From Gonium pectorale (taxonomy: Eukaryota; Chlorophyta; Chlorophyceae; Chlamydomonadales; Volvocaceae): a DNA stretch of 21,927 nucleotides. Below are positions 1 to 9,500 of this stretch, piece after piece. Under the pieces are notes generated by a model that saw only the letters and a list, made by a program, of their open reading frames with translations, was not told where the DNA came from and searched no databases. Position numbers and translations under genes: made by a program. Location: positions 702,167 to 724,093 of the forward strand of contig LSYV01000036.1 in NCBI GenBank assembly GCA_001584585.1, read 5' to 3'. Numbering within the stretch: the first letter of the stretch is position 1; every line of letters begins with the position of its first letter.

Positions 1-1665
1 AACTTGCTCAAAGGAGCGGACGCAGCCAAGCGCGGCGCGCAGGCGCTGGGGCTCAGTACCGAGTTTGCCCCCGTCAACGCGATCTCGTTGGGCCATGGGC
101 GGGCGGTGTGCGGGCTGCTGCAGGACGCGTTGGGCATCGCGGTGCAGCGAGTGCCGCTGGGGGTGCGGCTGATCCAGCGGCCGCCGGAGCCGCCGGCGGA
201 GGAGGTGGCGGAGGAGGCGGGGGCGGAGCTGGAGGGCGCGGCGGAGTCCGTCCTCAGCACCGGCGCGGCCGCGCGGGACCGGGACACGGACGATGACGAC
301 GAGGCAGAGTACTTGGGCGCAGGTACAGACGGGGACCGCGCGCGGGACTCGCTCGTGCCCGGCATAGCCAGCACCAGCGGCGGCGCCGGGTCCGGCGCCG
401 GCGGCAGCCGCGGGAGAGGCGGCGGCGGCGCGATGTCTGCGGCGGTGACGAGTACCCAGGTGGACCCCATCGCGTGGCGGCAGGAGGTGGAGCGGTTGGC
501 GCCGCAGCTGAGGCGAATAAAGATCCCGGCCGAGATGGCGGCGGGCGACTGGTCGCAGCGTTGGCAGCAGACCAAGGAGCAGGTTGCGACGCTGGCGCAG
601 GCGGCGCCCGACGCGACTGCGTCGCTGGGGAAGATAGGCTCGTCGGTGACCCAGGAGCTTGACCGAATAGACACCTCCGAGCGGCGGCTCAACGCGAATG
701 CCACGGAGCTGCTGGGTGGGTGCTGGCGGCATGGGTGTGAGGCGTGTGGCGGTATCATCTTTGTGAGGAGAAAGTGTCAAGAAGATGGAGCCAGGCACGG
801 AGCTCGCTGTGTTGAGGCTCGTACGGAGTGTACGACAGGGAGGCGGCACGTGGCTAGCGTGTGGGCTGAAACGTATCGTAGCGCAGCCATAGCATCCCTC
901 TCCTGAAGTACCTTGAGGCCATGCGCGGCCCTAGCCCAGTGCCGCAAACCCTTTGCCTCTGCCCTGCAATGCCCGCTGCAGAGCAATACACCGCGGCCCG
1001 GCGGCGCCTGGAGGCCATTCAGCGGGATCGGCGACAGCTGGACGAGCTGCTGGAGATTGGGCACGCGGCCCTGACGCAGCTGTCGGAGAATACGGAGGAG
1101 GCGCAGCAGGCTATCCAGGTGGGCGCGGGGGAGATGGCAGGAACATGATGCAAGTGCCGTGTCGGCTGTCATTTCAGTCGTCTGGCAGCCTGCCAGTGTC
1201 TATGATGCTCTCCGCCCCCGGCAGCCGGGATGGCCTTCGTACCTGCTTTGGCCGACGAACGCCGGCCCACTGGCCAGACCCACGGGTCAGTAAAATGGTG
1301 CGCAAGGCTGCGAATTGCAGCCAGCTACTGCCGTTGGTGCGCGGGGGGCTCGCCTTCTCACCCCGCTTCATCCGCTTCACCTCGCAGCACCCGCCAGCAG
1401 CAGTTGCACTTAGCTCTCTGTGCAGCTCCTGACGGCCCCTCGCCCATCCCCACCGCCCCCGCAGGACCTGACCGACGGCCTGGACGGCTCCCGCCAGATC
1501 AAGCTCATGCACGACGCCATGCGCAGCATGCGGAAGGAGATGCGCCGCATGGACCTGCGCATCGGCGCGGCTCGGCACGCGCTGTGGGCCAGGCAGATGC
1601 AGCGCACGCTCAAAATCTCGGCTGGAGTCCTGGGCGACGGCGATGGCATGGGCGATGACGACTGA
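1..1665 (+). CDS. IFT57: Intraflagellar transport protein 57 (IFT57), 3' part, three exons
   Basis: IFT57 is a peripheral IFT-B subunit that works in the ciliary base and axoneme. The window enters inside the N-terminal domain; the reading frame is open from base 1. Exons are <1-715, 982-1118 and 1465-1665 (stop TGA), with introns of 266 and 346 nt in phases 1 and 0. Together they give 350 residues. The order fits the family: an N-terminal globular part (LLKG then VNAISLGHGRAVCGLLQDAL), an acidic linker, a conserved tryptophan block (DPIAWRQEVERLAPQLRRI), a long coiled coil (TELLEQYTAARRRLEAI across the first splice) and the C-terminal signature IKLMHDAMRSMRKEM followed by MDLRIGAARHALW. The linker is unusually long, with DTDDDDEAE and Gly/Ser-rich stretches over about residues 60-150 of the visible part. 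The start codon and upstream exons lie outside the window. No TGTAA was seen just after the stop. Identification is by family resemblance and is strong at the C-terminus. Confidence 0.88.
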
Positions 1666-1737
1666 GCGCGTTAGGACTGAGGCGGCTGGGGCTTCTGGGT
1701 GTGGCTCGCAGTACTAGGTGGCGGGCCACGCCGAACG

Positions 1738-1851
1738 GGTGCCGGGCACTAGGCCACAGCGTTGGGGGCAGTTGGGTAATTGGAGCGGAAGGAGACGAGG
1801 GTGCCGGGCACTGTGCGGCAGCGTTGGGTAATTGGAGAGGAAGGAGACGAG
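1738..1851. repeat. Two-copy imperfect direct repeat (about 52-62 bp unit)
   Basis: Copy 1 runs about 1738-1799 and copy 2 about 1800-1851. Both begin GGTGCCGGGCACT and end with GGAAGGAGACGAG. Copy 1 carries about 10 extra bases in its middle. The repeat lies 72 bp after the IFT57 stop codon, so probably in its 3' UTR or just beyond. Confidence 0.75.
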
Positions 1852-2761
1852 CGAGTGGGGCAGTTGGGGTTTTGTGGGCCAGGGGCGCTGTGGTGTACCG
1901 GTAGCTGGTGCGGGGGGTTACTTTCGCAGGAGTGTCGCCGTGAGCCAGCTCGCGTCACCAGAGGGGCGTGATGAACAACGAATGAGTGCTAGCGTGCTGT
2001 GTGGTGCGTGGGTCCGACCAAAGCACGTGCGGTTGGGCCCCAAGCGGCAGAGTCCATTTGGCTGAGGCGGGCCGCAGTGCTTGGATAGACATGTGATCTC
2101 CTTCGCGCAGGAGTGGACGTAGGGTATTAGTTCATTGTCGGGGAGCTTCTTATGCGGTCCGCACGCTCTCGGCGCCACAGATGCGCAGTGTACGGTATTT
2201 GGTCGTCACGCGACGCACGGCGTGTAGCGCTGCCGTTCAGGGTTCAGCGGCCTGCCCGGCTCGTTGTGGCCCCCTCCCAAACCGCTTGCTGCCCTGAGAA
2301 ATGACCCTGGAGGCAGCCCGTTCTTTGTCAACCTGCGACGTGCGAGCGCAACATAAGGAGGGCACGTGACGAAAGTTGGTCGTTGGACGTGCAGCAATGT
2401 ACTCTGTGCACACTTGACACTGGCTGGCATGGCTGAACAGTGAGGATGCGATACTCTCAATGGAATCGGAGCGCGACGGACTTGGTGAGCGGACTTGGTC
2501 CACGGATGTGCAGTCCACTGCGGAGCGTGCTGTCGCAAACTGGCAACGCTTTGCTTGCGTGCGCGCTTCTTGTATACGTGGCAACTGGTATGTACACTTA
2601 TCAGGAGTGGACATTTGAGCAGTCGGCTGTACGGAACGTCGCACCCTGTATCCCTGTTGCACACTGTCGAGCTTCGAGCGCCCTGAGCTCTGACATCGTG
2701 GACCCATGTTGCAATTGCAAGGTTTCTGGACATGGGAATCGTTCCTCTGCATCGGCGCACA

Positions 2762-2826
2762 GGGTTCCCGCCACGGGAACCCCTGGTTCTCGCCACGGGA
2801 ACCCCTGGTTCTCGCCCCCCCCCCCC
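2762..2826. repeat. 9-bp inverted repeat, 22-bp tandem duplication and 12-C tract
   Basis: GGGTTCCCG (2762-2770) and CGGGAACCC (2774-2782) form a perfect 9-bp inverted repeat with a 3-nt loop. The second arm begins a 22-bp unit (2771-2792) that is repeated exactly at 2793-2814, so the second arm is present twice. Twelve C residues follow at 2815-2826. No coding role is apparent. Confidence 0.8.
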
Positions 2827-3057
2827 GTACCGTTACGGCATGTATGGTGTGCTTAACGCCAAATATCTCCAACCCTTGATAGGTGCAGACTTGCATAGCG
2901 AAAGCAAGACCGCGTGCCACTGCGACACGAAAGTTACATACCGTAACTTGAACACAACATTGACAACGCAACGTCCACATACATCGCATAAGCCTTGCGT
3001 CCTAGGCAGGTTTTTAACTTGGCGCAGCCGTTCCACCCTCGCGTAGCCGTTTCAGAA

Positions 3058-3774
3058 ATGCCCAGGTCGGACGTGCCAAAGGAGCTCACAATCGACCATA
3101 AATATGATGTGCTGGTCGACACGGTACGTGCGATGACGCCGAATTGGTGTGCTGGATCGCTTGTACCCTTGCCGATGATGACGGTTCGCGTGCCCCAGAC
3201 GCTGCGGCGCACAGTCTACGGAACTGGTATCGCGGGACTCTTGTCTCTAGCCCTTCTAAGTAAGGGCTGCCAAGCTAACAGTACCGTGCTTACGCTTGCG
3301 TGTGTTGATCGGCACACCGATGCCTGCCTCTGTGGCGGATCAAGGGTCAAACAGCGGACGTTAAGTCTCACAGGGCGGAGTGGTGGGGGCTGAGCACACA
3401 AACTCTCTCTGGTATGACACGAACCCGTCTCCACGCCTCTGCAGGAGGAGGGCAGAGCCGCGCCGTGCTGACGGCCTTTGGCGCAGGTAGGTACGAGTGT
3501 TGTGGGTTGTGCTCTAGTTGTGCACTAATCGACCATCGTCCTGCCCAAAATCAACAGGTGTTGGATTCGGGTCGGCATGGCAGCGGTGCTCAGAGGAGGT
3601 GGGTATCCGCGCACGCGCTCCCACGGATCAGCCAACGACATCCCATCAGGCCATCACCCTACGTATTGTCTCCCACATGCAGTGCCTTCATCAGCTGAAG
3701 GGCTGAATCATCGTATCCCTCTCTCCCAAACGCAGTTCGAGGACTTGGTCCCGGAGTTGCTGCGAAAGAAGTAA
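3058..3774 (+). CDS. MIC10: MICOS complex subunit MIC10 (MINOS1/DUF543 family), five small exons
   Basis: MIC10 shapes crista junctions in the inner mitochondrial membrane by oligomerising into a hairpin that bends the membrane. Exons are 3058-3123, 3199-3259, 3445-3486, 3558-3598 and 3736-3774 (stop TAA). Intron phases are 0, 1, 1 and 0, and all join in frame to give 82 residues, close to the usual family length. After an N-terminal segment (PKELTIDHKYDVLVD, residues 7-21) comes TLRRTVYGTGIAGLLSLALL (23-42), the first membrane segment with its glycine motif. A short positively charged turn RGGQSR (43-48) follows, then AVLTAFGAGVGFGSAWQRC (49-67), the second segment with the canonical GxGxGxG at G55, G57, G59 and G61. 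It ends with a charged tail, FEDLVPELLRKK. The ATG at 3058 gives the expected N-terminus. A TGTAA lies about 220 nt downstream. Each exon is too short to stand out alone, but the joined protein is distinctive. Confidence 0.9.
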
Positions 3775-4207
3775 TGTGGAGAAGGAGCTGGAGGATCTTT
3801 TGGGACTGGACGGGATTCGCGGAGCGCTTGTATTCAGCAAGCGGCGCTGTCGCGCCATAAATAGAACCGTGCCATCCGGGCAGGATGGTGGCGTTGCTGG
3901 GTGCCTGAAGTTGTCACACGGCCGGGCGCGCACACGGGGCATCCCCTGGCCGTTGTATCGTTCATACCATCTCCTGACCGCTATCTGCTCCTGATGTAAA
4001 TTCTAACCTACTGAGCTCCTACAGCTCCTACAACCGAATGACTGAACTCGCCTACCGCTCGCGCTCTGGACCAGCGCACGCATACCCGGCAACCGCCTCG
4101 CGCAAACCGTCGAAGCCGTTTCTGCAACGGCTTTATATACACCGCACCCGCCTTCCTTTTCTCCTCTTTTGTACACGCCACCCTGGGTTTCTCCAGTCCA
4201 TTGCCCC
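3775..4207. other. Convergent 3' spacer between MIC10 and the LRR gene
   Basis: The stretch holds the 3' ends of two converging genes. It contains TGTAA at 3995-3999 for the plus-strand gene. I see no matching TTACA (TGTAA on the minus strand) for the LRR gene. The visible ORFs look fortuitous. Confidence 0.55.
3995..3999 (+). promoter_or_regulatory. Candidate polyadenylation signal TGTAA for MIC10
   Basis: TGTAA is the usual chlorophyte poly(A) signal. This copy is on the sense strand about 220 nt after the MIC10 stop, in the spacer before the convergent gene's end at 4208. A five-base motif occurs by chance many times in 22 kb, so position is the main support. Confidence 0.4.
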
Positions 4208-6123
4208 TTAGAAGGGACGGAAGACGTGGGGGATTATGGAGTCGCTGTTGTCCTTCACGACGTTGAGCTGCTCCTTTTCGTTGGCCGCCTTGTGCGCCGC
4301 CTGCGTGAGGTTCTCCTTGAGCAGGGATGAGATGGGCGGGTGGCTGGGCTTGACGTGCGCGGGGGCGACCTTGAGCGGCGGAATCTTGGAGTCCAGCAGG
4401 TTGGGGCACTGCAGCTTGACCACCGAAAGGTTGTTGCAGCCTGGATGGGGTTGAGGAGTGGAGCGCGAGAGATTGCGGCAGGCAGGGTGAGTGATCGTGG
4501 GGATGGGGAATCGCGTGGTGAACGTGTTTCTCCTGGCTGGCTGGCCTTGGTGCATGCATCCACCGTCGGCTGACCACATGTAGAACTCGGCTGACCACAT
4601 GTAGAAGCTGCGAGACACTGGCCCGCCAACATGCCGTGCTGCAGTGTGCCATTTATGCACCGTTGCCCGTCACGTCACGGTCTTCCGTCCCGTCTCGGCC
4701 TCCCGGCAGCCTCACCCGTGAGGTCCAGCTCGGTCAGCTCGTCCGTCCAGAGCATGACCGACTCCAGCTGCCCGCAGTCCGTGATGCTCAGCTTGTTTAG
4801 CCGGGGGCAGTGGATGAGCGCCTGCAGGACGGTCGCCGGGGTGGGTCTGGTTGGATACAAAAGTGCGAGAGGCATCGCAGATTCAGCCCGTGGTCAGGGT
4901 CCGGAGGCAAAGTTACCCGCAGGCGACCAGTAGGGGACCTGTGCTGGACGACGATTCCTTTTAGCCCTTTCGTCGGACGACATTCGCTCGGGCGCACTGG
5001 CCGGGGTCCCTAAAGAGAATGAAGCCGGTTCCCTTACATGAATGCAGCCCTTGCGTAGGTTGCTTCCGACCGCCCGTATATCTAAGCCGGCACATGGAAC
5101 CGGCCCACCCACGTGCTCATGCCGCAACCTTGCCTCCGCGCCAGGAGCGAGGAACAGCGGGGGCCGCACACACCTAGCCCATAACCACTCCCGTGCGGGA
5201 CGCAGCCCCTCGCCCTTCGACAGCGCCGCACCTTTGTCAGCGCGCCGCATTTGCGCAGGTTCACGGAGCGGAGCGTCTGGCTTTGCAGCAGCACGTAATC
5301 GAGATTGGCGCACTCCGAGAGGTCCAGGTCCGACAGCTTGGGGCAGGTGGTCATGGGCGAGAGAGTGAAGTTGTGCAGGTTGGAGGAGCCGCGCAGGTCG
5401 ACTAGCGTCAACTCCGGGGGCGACAGCTTGACCAGCTCGTTGGCGAAGGCGTCTCGCAACGAGGCCGTGTTGTTGATCTTGATCTGCGTGTGGCATACCG
5501 GTACGTGCCGCGCCGGTGTCAGGTAAACCGAACAAGGTGGGTCGGATAAGATGAGGTCACTCTTTGCCCTGGTGAGTGATAGGGTGGGCAGATGGCGAGT
5601 AATAGGGGCTCTACTGGAACTGGGCAGTGTCGGAAGGGTTGCCGGCGCTGGCCCATACTGTTGCCGAAGCAAGCGCGACCTTGGCGCGGCCTGTAGCCAC
5701 GTCAGGCAGCCGCGGCAGGAAGCCAGACGGGCAGGATGGTGAAGACGGTTCCTTCCCACAAGCAGCGAGCGTGCCGCACGTCTTTGGGAACCACGGCGGC
5801 ACACAGGGTCCGCACCGCTTGCCCCACTCCTTGCTCACCTCTCGGCACGCTGTCAATACCCGCTCTCGCAACGCGCCCCATGTAGGCCAGGTGTTTGCGT
5901 CGGGAAGGTCCGTCACAGGCTTCTCCCAAAGCCCACTCTCAACAGCCTGTCGGAGGAGGCGGTTGGGGCAACGCCGTTGGCAAGCGCTTCCAGGGCGGGC
6001 CGCTGGCTGTGCGACATGCGCTCCCCCAGAAACGCGCACCCGCTCCCAGCTGGCATCGTGCGGCGGCTCCGCTCCATCGTCCTTCTTCTTCTTCTTGGTT
6101 CCAACCTTCTTCTTGGGCGCCAT
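4208..6123 (-). CDS. Small leucine-rich-repeat protein with a lysine-rich N-terminus, five exons
   Basis: Minus-strand exons are 6123-6040, 5946-5839, 5483-5232, 4821-4716 and 4440-4208 (stop TAA). Junction phases are 0, 0, 0 and 1 and the join gives 260 residues. Residues 1-16 are very basic (MAPKKKVGTKKKKKDD), and 29-64 form a Trp/Pro-containing segment (AVESGLWEKPVTDLP then NTWPTWGALRERV). From about residue 88 to 200 there are five to six LRR units of about 21 residues with the pattern LxxLxLxxCxxL: LTLVDLRGSSNL, PKLSDLDLSECANL, QTLRSVNLRKCGAL, PRLNKLSITDCGQL and DELTELDLTGCNNL. The fourth splice falls inside LDLTGC and restores it exactly, which strongly supports the model. A charged, probably extended tail (about 200-260) closes the protein. 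The repeats resemble cysteine-containing LRRs of plant FBL-type proteins, but no F-box is visible. LRRs usually bind proteins; the partner and process are unknown. The gene converges on MIC10 and diverges from the TT9/CLEC16A homologue. Confidence 0.85.
4566..4607. repeat. 21-bp tandem duplication in intron 4 of the LRR gene
   Basis: Units 4566-4586 and 4587-4607 are identical except for the last base. Each contains GGCTGACCACATGTAGAA. The duplication lies between the exons at 4821-4716 and 4440-4208 and does not touch coding sequence. Confidence 0.85.
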
Positions 6124-6578
6124 CCGCTTCCAAGGGAGGCCGGGCTCGCCTCGTCTTTAGCACTCGCAAGTCCACCAGATGATCAATTAGCCTAAAAACC
6201 AGGTTGTGGCCACAGACTTTAGAAGAAGAGCAGCGAGTTGCGTGTCGAAGTTGGAAGTAGGAAATGGCTATGCGTTTGTGCGCACGCTGTTAATTTATAA
6301 CGTATTAATAATGGAGGCTCGAAGCAGAGGCAATGATCTGCGCACGAGCAACTGTGTAGTCCGTGCAGCTCGGCCTTGCAATACAGCAGTGCATGCACAC
6401 CATAACGTGCAACTTGTTATTAAAGTAAAACACATACAGTATTCAAACCCCTATCAAAACAATTGCACCGAGGTTCTAGTTGGCGTCGCTTATGCTCCCT
6501 TCCTGGCTTCAAGGCCTAGGTTCATGAACATGCGATAGGAGCACAAATAGCTCGGCACAGGGCACTGGCGGGGCTAAG
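6124..6578. promoter_or_regulatory. Divergent 455-bp promoter region between the LRR gene and the TT9/CLEC16A homologue
   Basis: The start codons at 6123 (minus) and 6579 (plus) leave 455 bp to hold both promoters and both 5' UTRs. The middle, about 6285-6315 and 6415-6460, is clearly more A+T-rich than the flanking exons. On the minus strand TATAAAT occurs at 6299-6293, about 170 nt before the LRR start codon. No TATA-like element stands out close to the plus-strand start. Confidence 0.5.
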
Positions 6579-9500
6579 ATGTTCGAGTCATTGCTGAAAA
6601 AGCCGTTCTGGCAGTCCCTGTTCACAGGGACTGTGGGGTCTGGCAGAACAAAGTTTACGTTCGAGGAGCTTCGCAGCTTGAACGATGTCCTCATCAAGAA
6701 TCAGGTTGTCACCGAGGCAAATCGGGCGCTGGTGGTGGAGACTATTCGCTCGATTGCGGAGTTCATGATCTGGGGGGACCAGAACGAGCCCCGCATCTTT
6801 GACTTCTTCCTGGAGAACAACATCATGCACTACCTGCACCGCGTGCTACAGCAGCCAGCCAACCGCAGCGGCGATGTGGCGAAGCAGGTGCTGCAGACGC
6901 TGAGCATCATCATTCAGAACATCCGCAGCGAGACGGGGACATACTTTCTGTTCAGCAACAACCACATCAACAACATCGTCGAAATCCGCTTTGATTTTGA
7001 GGATGAGGAGGTGCTGGGCTACTACATTTCGTTCCTCAAGACGATCAGCCTCAAGCTCAACGTGCGCACGGTGCAGTTCTTCTTCGACAGGCGGGACAGC
7101 GAATACACGTTTCCCCTCTACTCGGAGGCCGTCAAGTTTGCCCACCACAAGGAGGGCATGGTCCGTGCCGGCGTCCGCACGCTCACCCTCAACGTGTACT
7201 CCGTGGCAGACCCGTACATCCGGGAGTACGTGTGCCGCCCGCCGGCCATGGCGTACCTTGTTGACATGGCGGGCTACATAGCGGATCAGATCAAGGTGCG
7301 GCGGAAGACTGCACGCATAGGCTGTGGTTATGCCTTCGAACGGCCTGATAGCCAACAATGCGCCCACCATGCCCCAGATCCTGGACAAGCGCATGGCGGC
7401 GGCTGAGGGCTTCAACGCCCAGGTACTGTCCTCGCTGGATTCGCAGCTGGCGGAGGTGGAGGACATGATTTCATATACGGCGGACATGCTGGCAACGGGT
7501 GAGTGGCATCTAACTGGAGGTCTTCATTCCAGGCCATGTAGCCTATCGTGGGTCCGCGCATTTAGCATGGAGCATGGGCAGGCGTCGTAACATAAGTAGA
7601 AACGTGATGTCGCCACGTGCCCTCTACTGTACCGTGCCCTGGTGTACGCCCTATTCCCCGCAGCGCATCCAAAGTTTGCGCACCTGGCTGCCCAGCAGCT
7701 GTGGGCGTCCCTCGTGGGCCCGATGTTGCTGCGCCCTCTGGTGGAGTACGGCGGCAAAGCGACTGGGCACAGCGCTGCAGGTGAGGACGGCGTGAAAGGA
7801 CCCACTGTGTGGGGCGCTGCAACCGGGCAGGCTCCGTAGGAACCGCTCCTTCGTGGAGCTGGTCGAAGCAAAGCGCAAAGAGCCAAACATAACCGCAGAA
7901 GCAGCAACAACCCATCCGCAATCTTAAGCAGACCATCCATATCCTTGCACTTGCGCTGCAGCAGCTCATCGCGCTAGCGGAGGCGGTGCGCCGGTGTCCC
8001 CAGCGAGGACGCCCGTCCGGGTGGCCTGCAGCCTGTACTGCCTGGAGCGCATCTTTGTGCTCATCAGCTACCCGCCGCTGCTGCACAACCTGGCGCTGGC
8101 GCTGATGGACCCGCGGGCGGGCCACCCCAGCTGCCGCGCCGTGCTGGCGGCGCTGTTGCGCTCGGAGGACCACCGCGCCGTGCCGGCGGCGCTGCGCTGC
8201 CTGGTGGCGCTGGTGAACAACCGCCACATGGCGCCGGAGGTCATGGCCCTGCTAGGGCTCGTACCCAGGTCTCGCGCCACTGACCTGCACGCGGCGTGCA
8301 CAGCAGCCGACTGCGCCGCTTGCCGTCTTCGGGAGCAGCTGCCGCCGCAGCCGGAGGGGACCACGGGGCAGAGCACTCTCACGGACCCGTTGGCGGAGCA
8401 TCCGCAGGCCGTGTCGACATCCGCGGGGAGTAGCGCGGGCGCAGGGCAGCTGTTCTGGTACCACATCAAGTGGACCCGGTTGGAGGGGCCGGCGCTGGGC
8501 GGCGCCGAGCGGCAGGGTTCTGGCGGCGACGGGGAGAGCAGCGAGGCTGCAGGCGGTAGCAGCGCAGACGTCGACGCTACTGGGGAAGGCCAGGCGCCCG
8601 CTGCCGAGGGCGACGCCCCGGCTTCTACCCGTGTGGCAGAGGAGCATGACTTGCTGGGCCTGGGGTCGGACGGCGCCGCGGCGGGGCCTTTGTCTGGGGC
8701 CCCCTTGCCCAAGCTCATCGAGCTGAAGCCCGAGACGCCGCTGAAGTACTCGGTGGCGGAGGAGCGGGCCGCAGCGGAGAGGCGCGCGGCAGCCGCCGCG
8801 CTACCCGCGGTGGACTTGCTCGGCCTGGACGAGCCTGACCCACTTCACCAGGTGGAGACCCAGCAGCGGCCAACTGACTTGGAGCCGCAGCAGCCCGACG
8901 GTGAGGTGGACCTGCTTGGCCTGGGGGAAACGCCGTTGCCCTCTGCAGTGGCGGCGATGGCGACGGCTTGTACAACCGCGACCGCTACGGCGGCGAACTC
9001 GGGGGCCCAGACACCGGCGGCCGCTGAGACGCCGCGTGCAGGCGCTGCCCCCAGCAGCGCACCAACCGGAGACCTGCTCGACCTGGGGGAGGAGGACGCA
9101 CCCGCGCCTGGGCCCCCGGCCGCAGCACTCGTAGAGCCGGCGGAGACGGTATCCGAGGCTGCGGAGAACCCGTCGACCAGCGGGCCAGCCCTAGGTGGCT
9201 CAGGGGCGCAGCCAGCAGGCCCCACCGTGGCGAATGCGGCGGCAGCGCAGTCGTCAGGCACGGTGGGCCCGAGCGGCAGGGCGGACGCAGGGCCCCTAGC
9301 GGGCCTCTTCGACATGCTTCCCCAAGCCGCAGCAGCTGCCGCAGCGGTGGCTGCAAATGCACTGGCGTCAACGTCTGCCGCGCTCGGAGAGTCCTTGGGC
9401 GGGGCAGCGGTGGCTGCAAATGCACTGGCGTCAACGTCTGCCGCGCTCGGAGAGTCCTTGGGCGGGGCAGAGCCGGTCGCCGGTCCGCGTAGCGCCGCAT

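Larger units (their letters stand above)
1666..3057. other. Intergenic stretch with no supported gene
   Basis: This stretch lies between the IFT57 stop and the MIC10 start. ORFs of 60-250 codons occur in several frames on both strands, but none shows a recognisable domain, coherent splice pairs or a consistent codon bias, so none is called. It holds a two-copy imperfect direct repeat near 1738-1851 and a hairpin, a 22-bp duplication and a poly-C tract near 2762-2826. It should also contain the IFT57 3' UTR and the MIC10 promoter and 5' UTR, whose limits are not visible. Confidence 0.6.

Noticed and set aside
2237..2989. Minus-strand 250-codon open frame upstream of MIC10
   Set aside because: Cys/Arg-rich and chance-like, it runs through the hairpin, tandem repeat and poly-C tract and shows no family feature.
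5484..5838. Possible extra LRR-gene exon with DVATGRAKVALASATVW
   Set aside because: It is open in the upstream frame but ends in a stop and carries no LRR pattern. Skipping it joins CRE to IKINNTASLRD in phase 0, which fits better.
7296..7320. Alternative acceptor at 7320 giving a 25-nt first intron in TT9/CLEC16A
   Set aside because: It is too short for an algal intron. The acceptor at 7377 gives 82 nt and a junction that fits the family.
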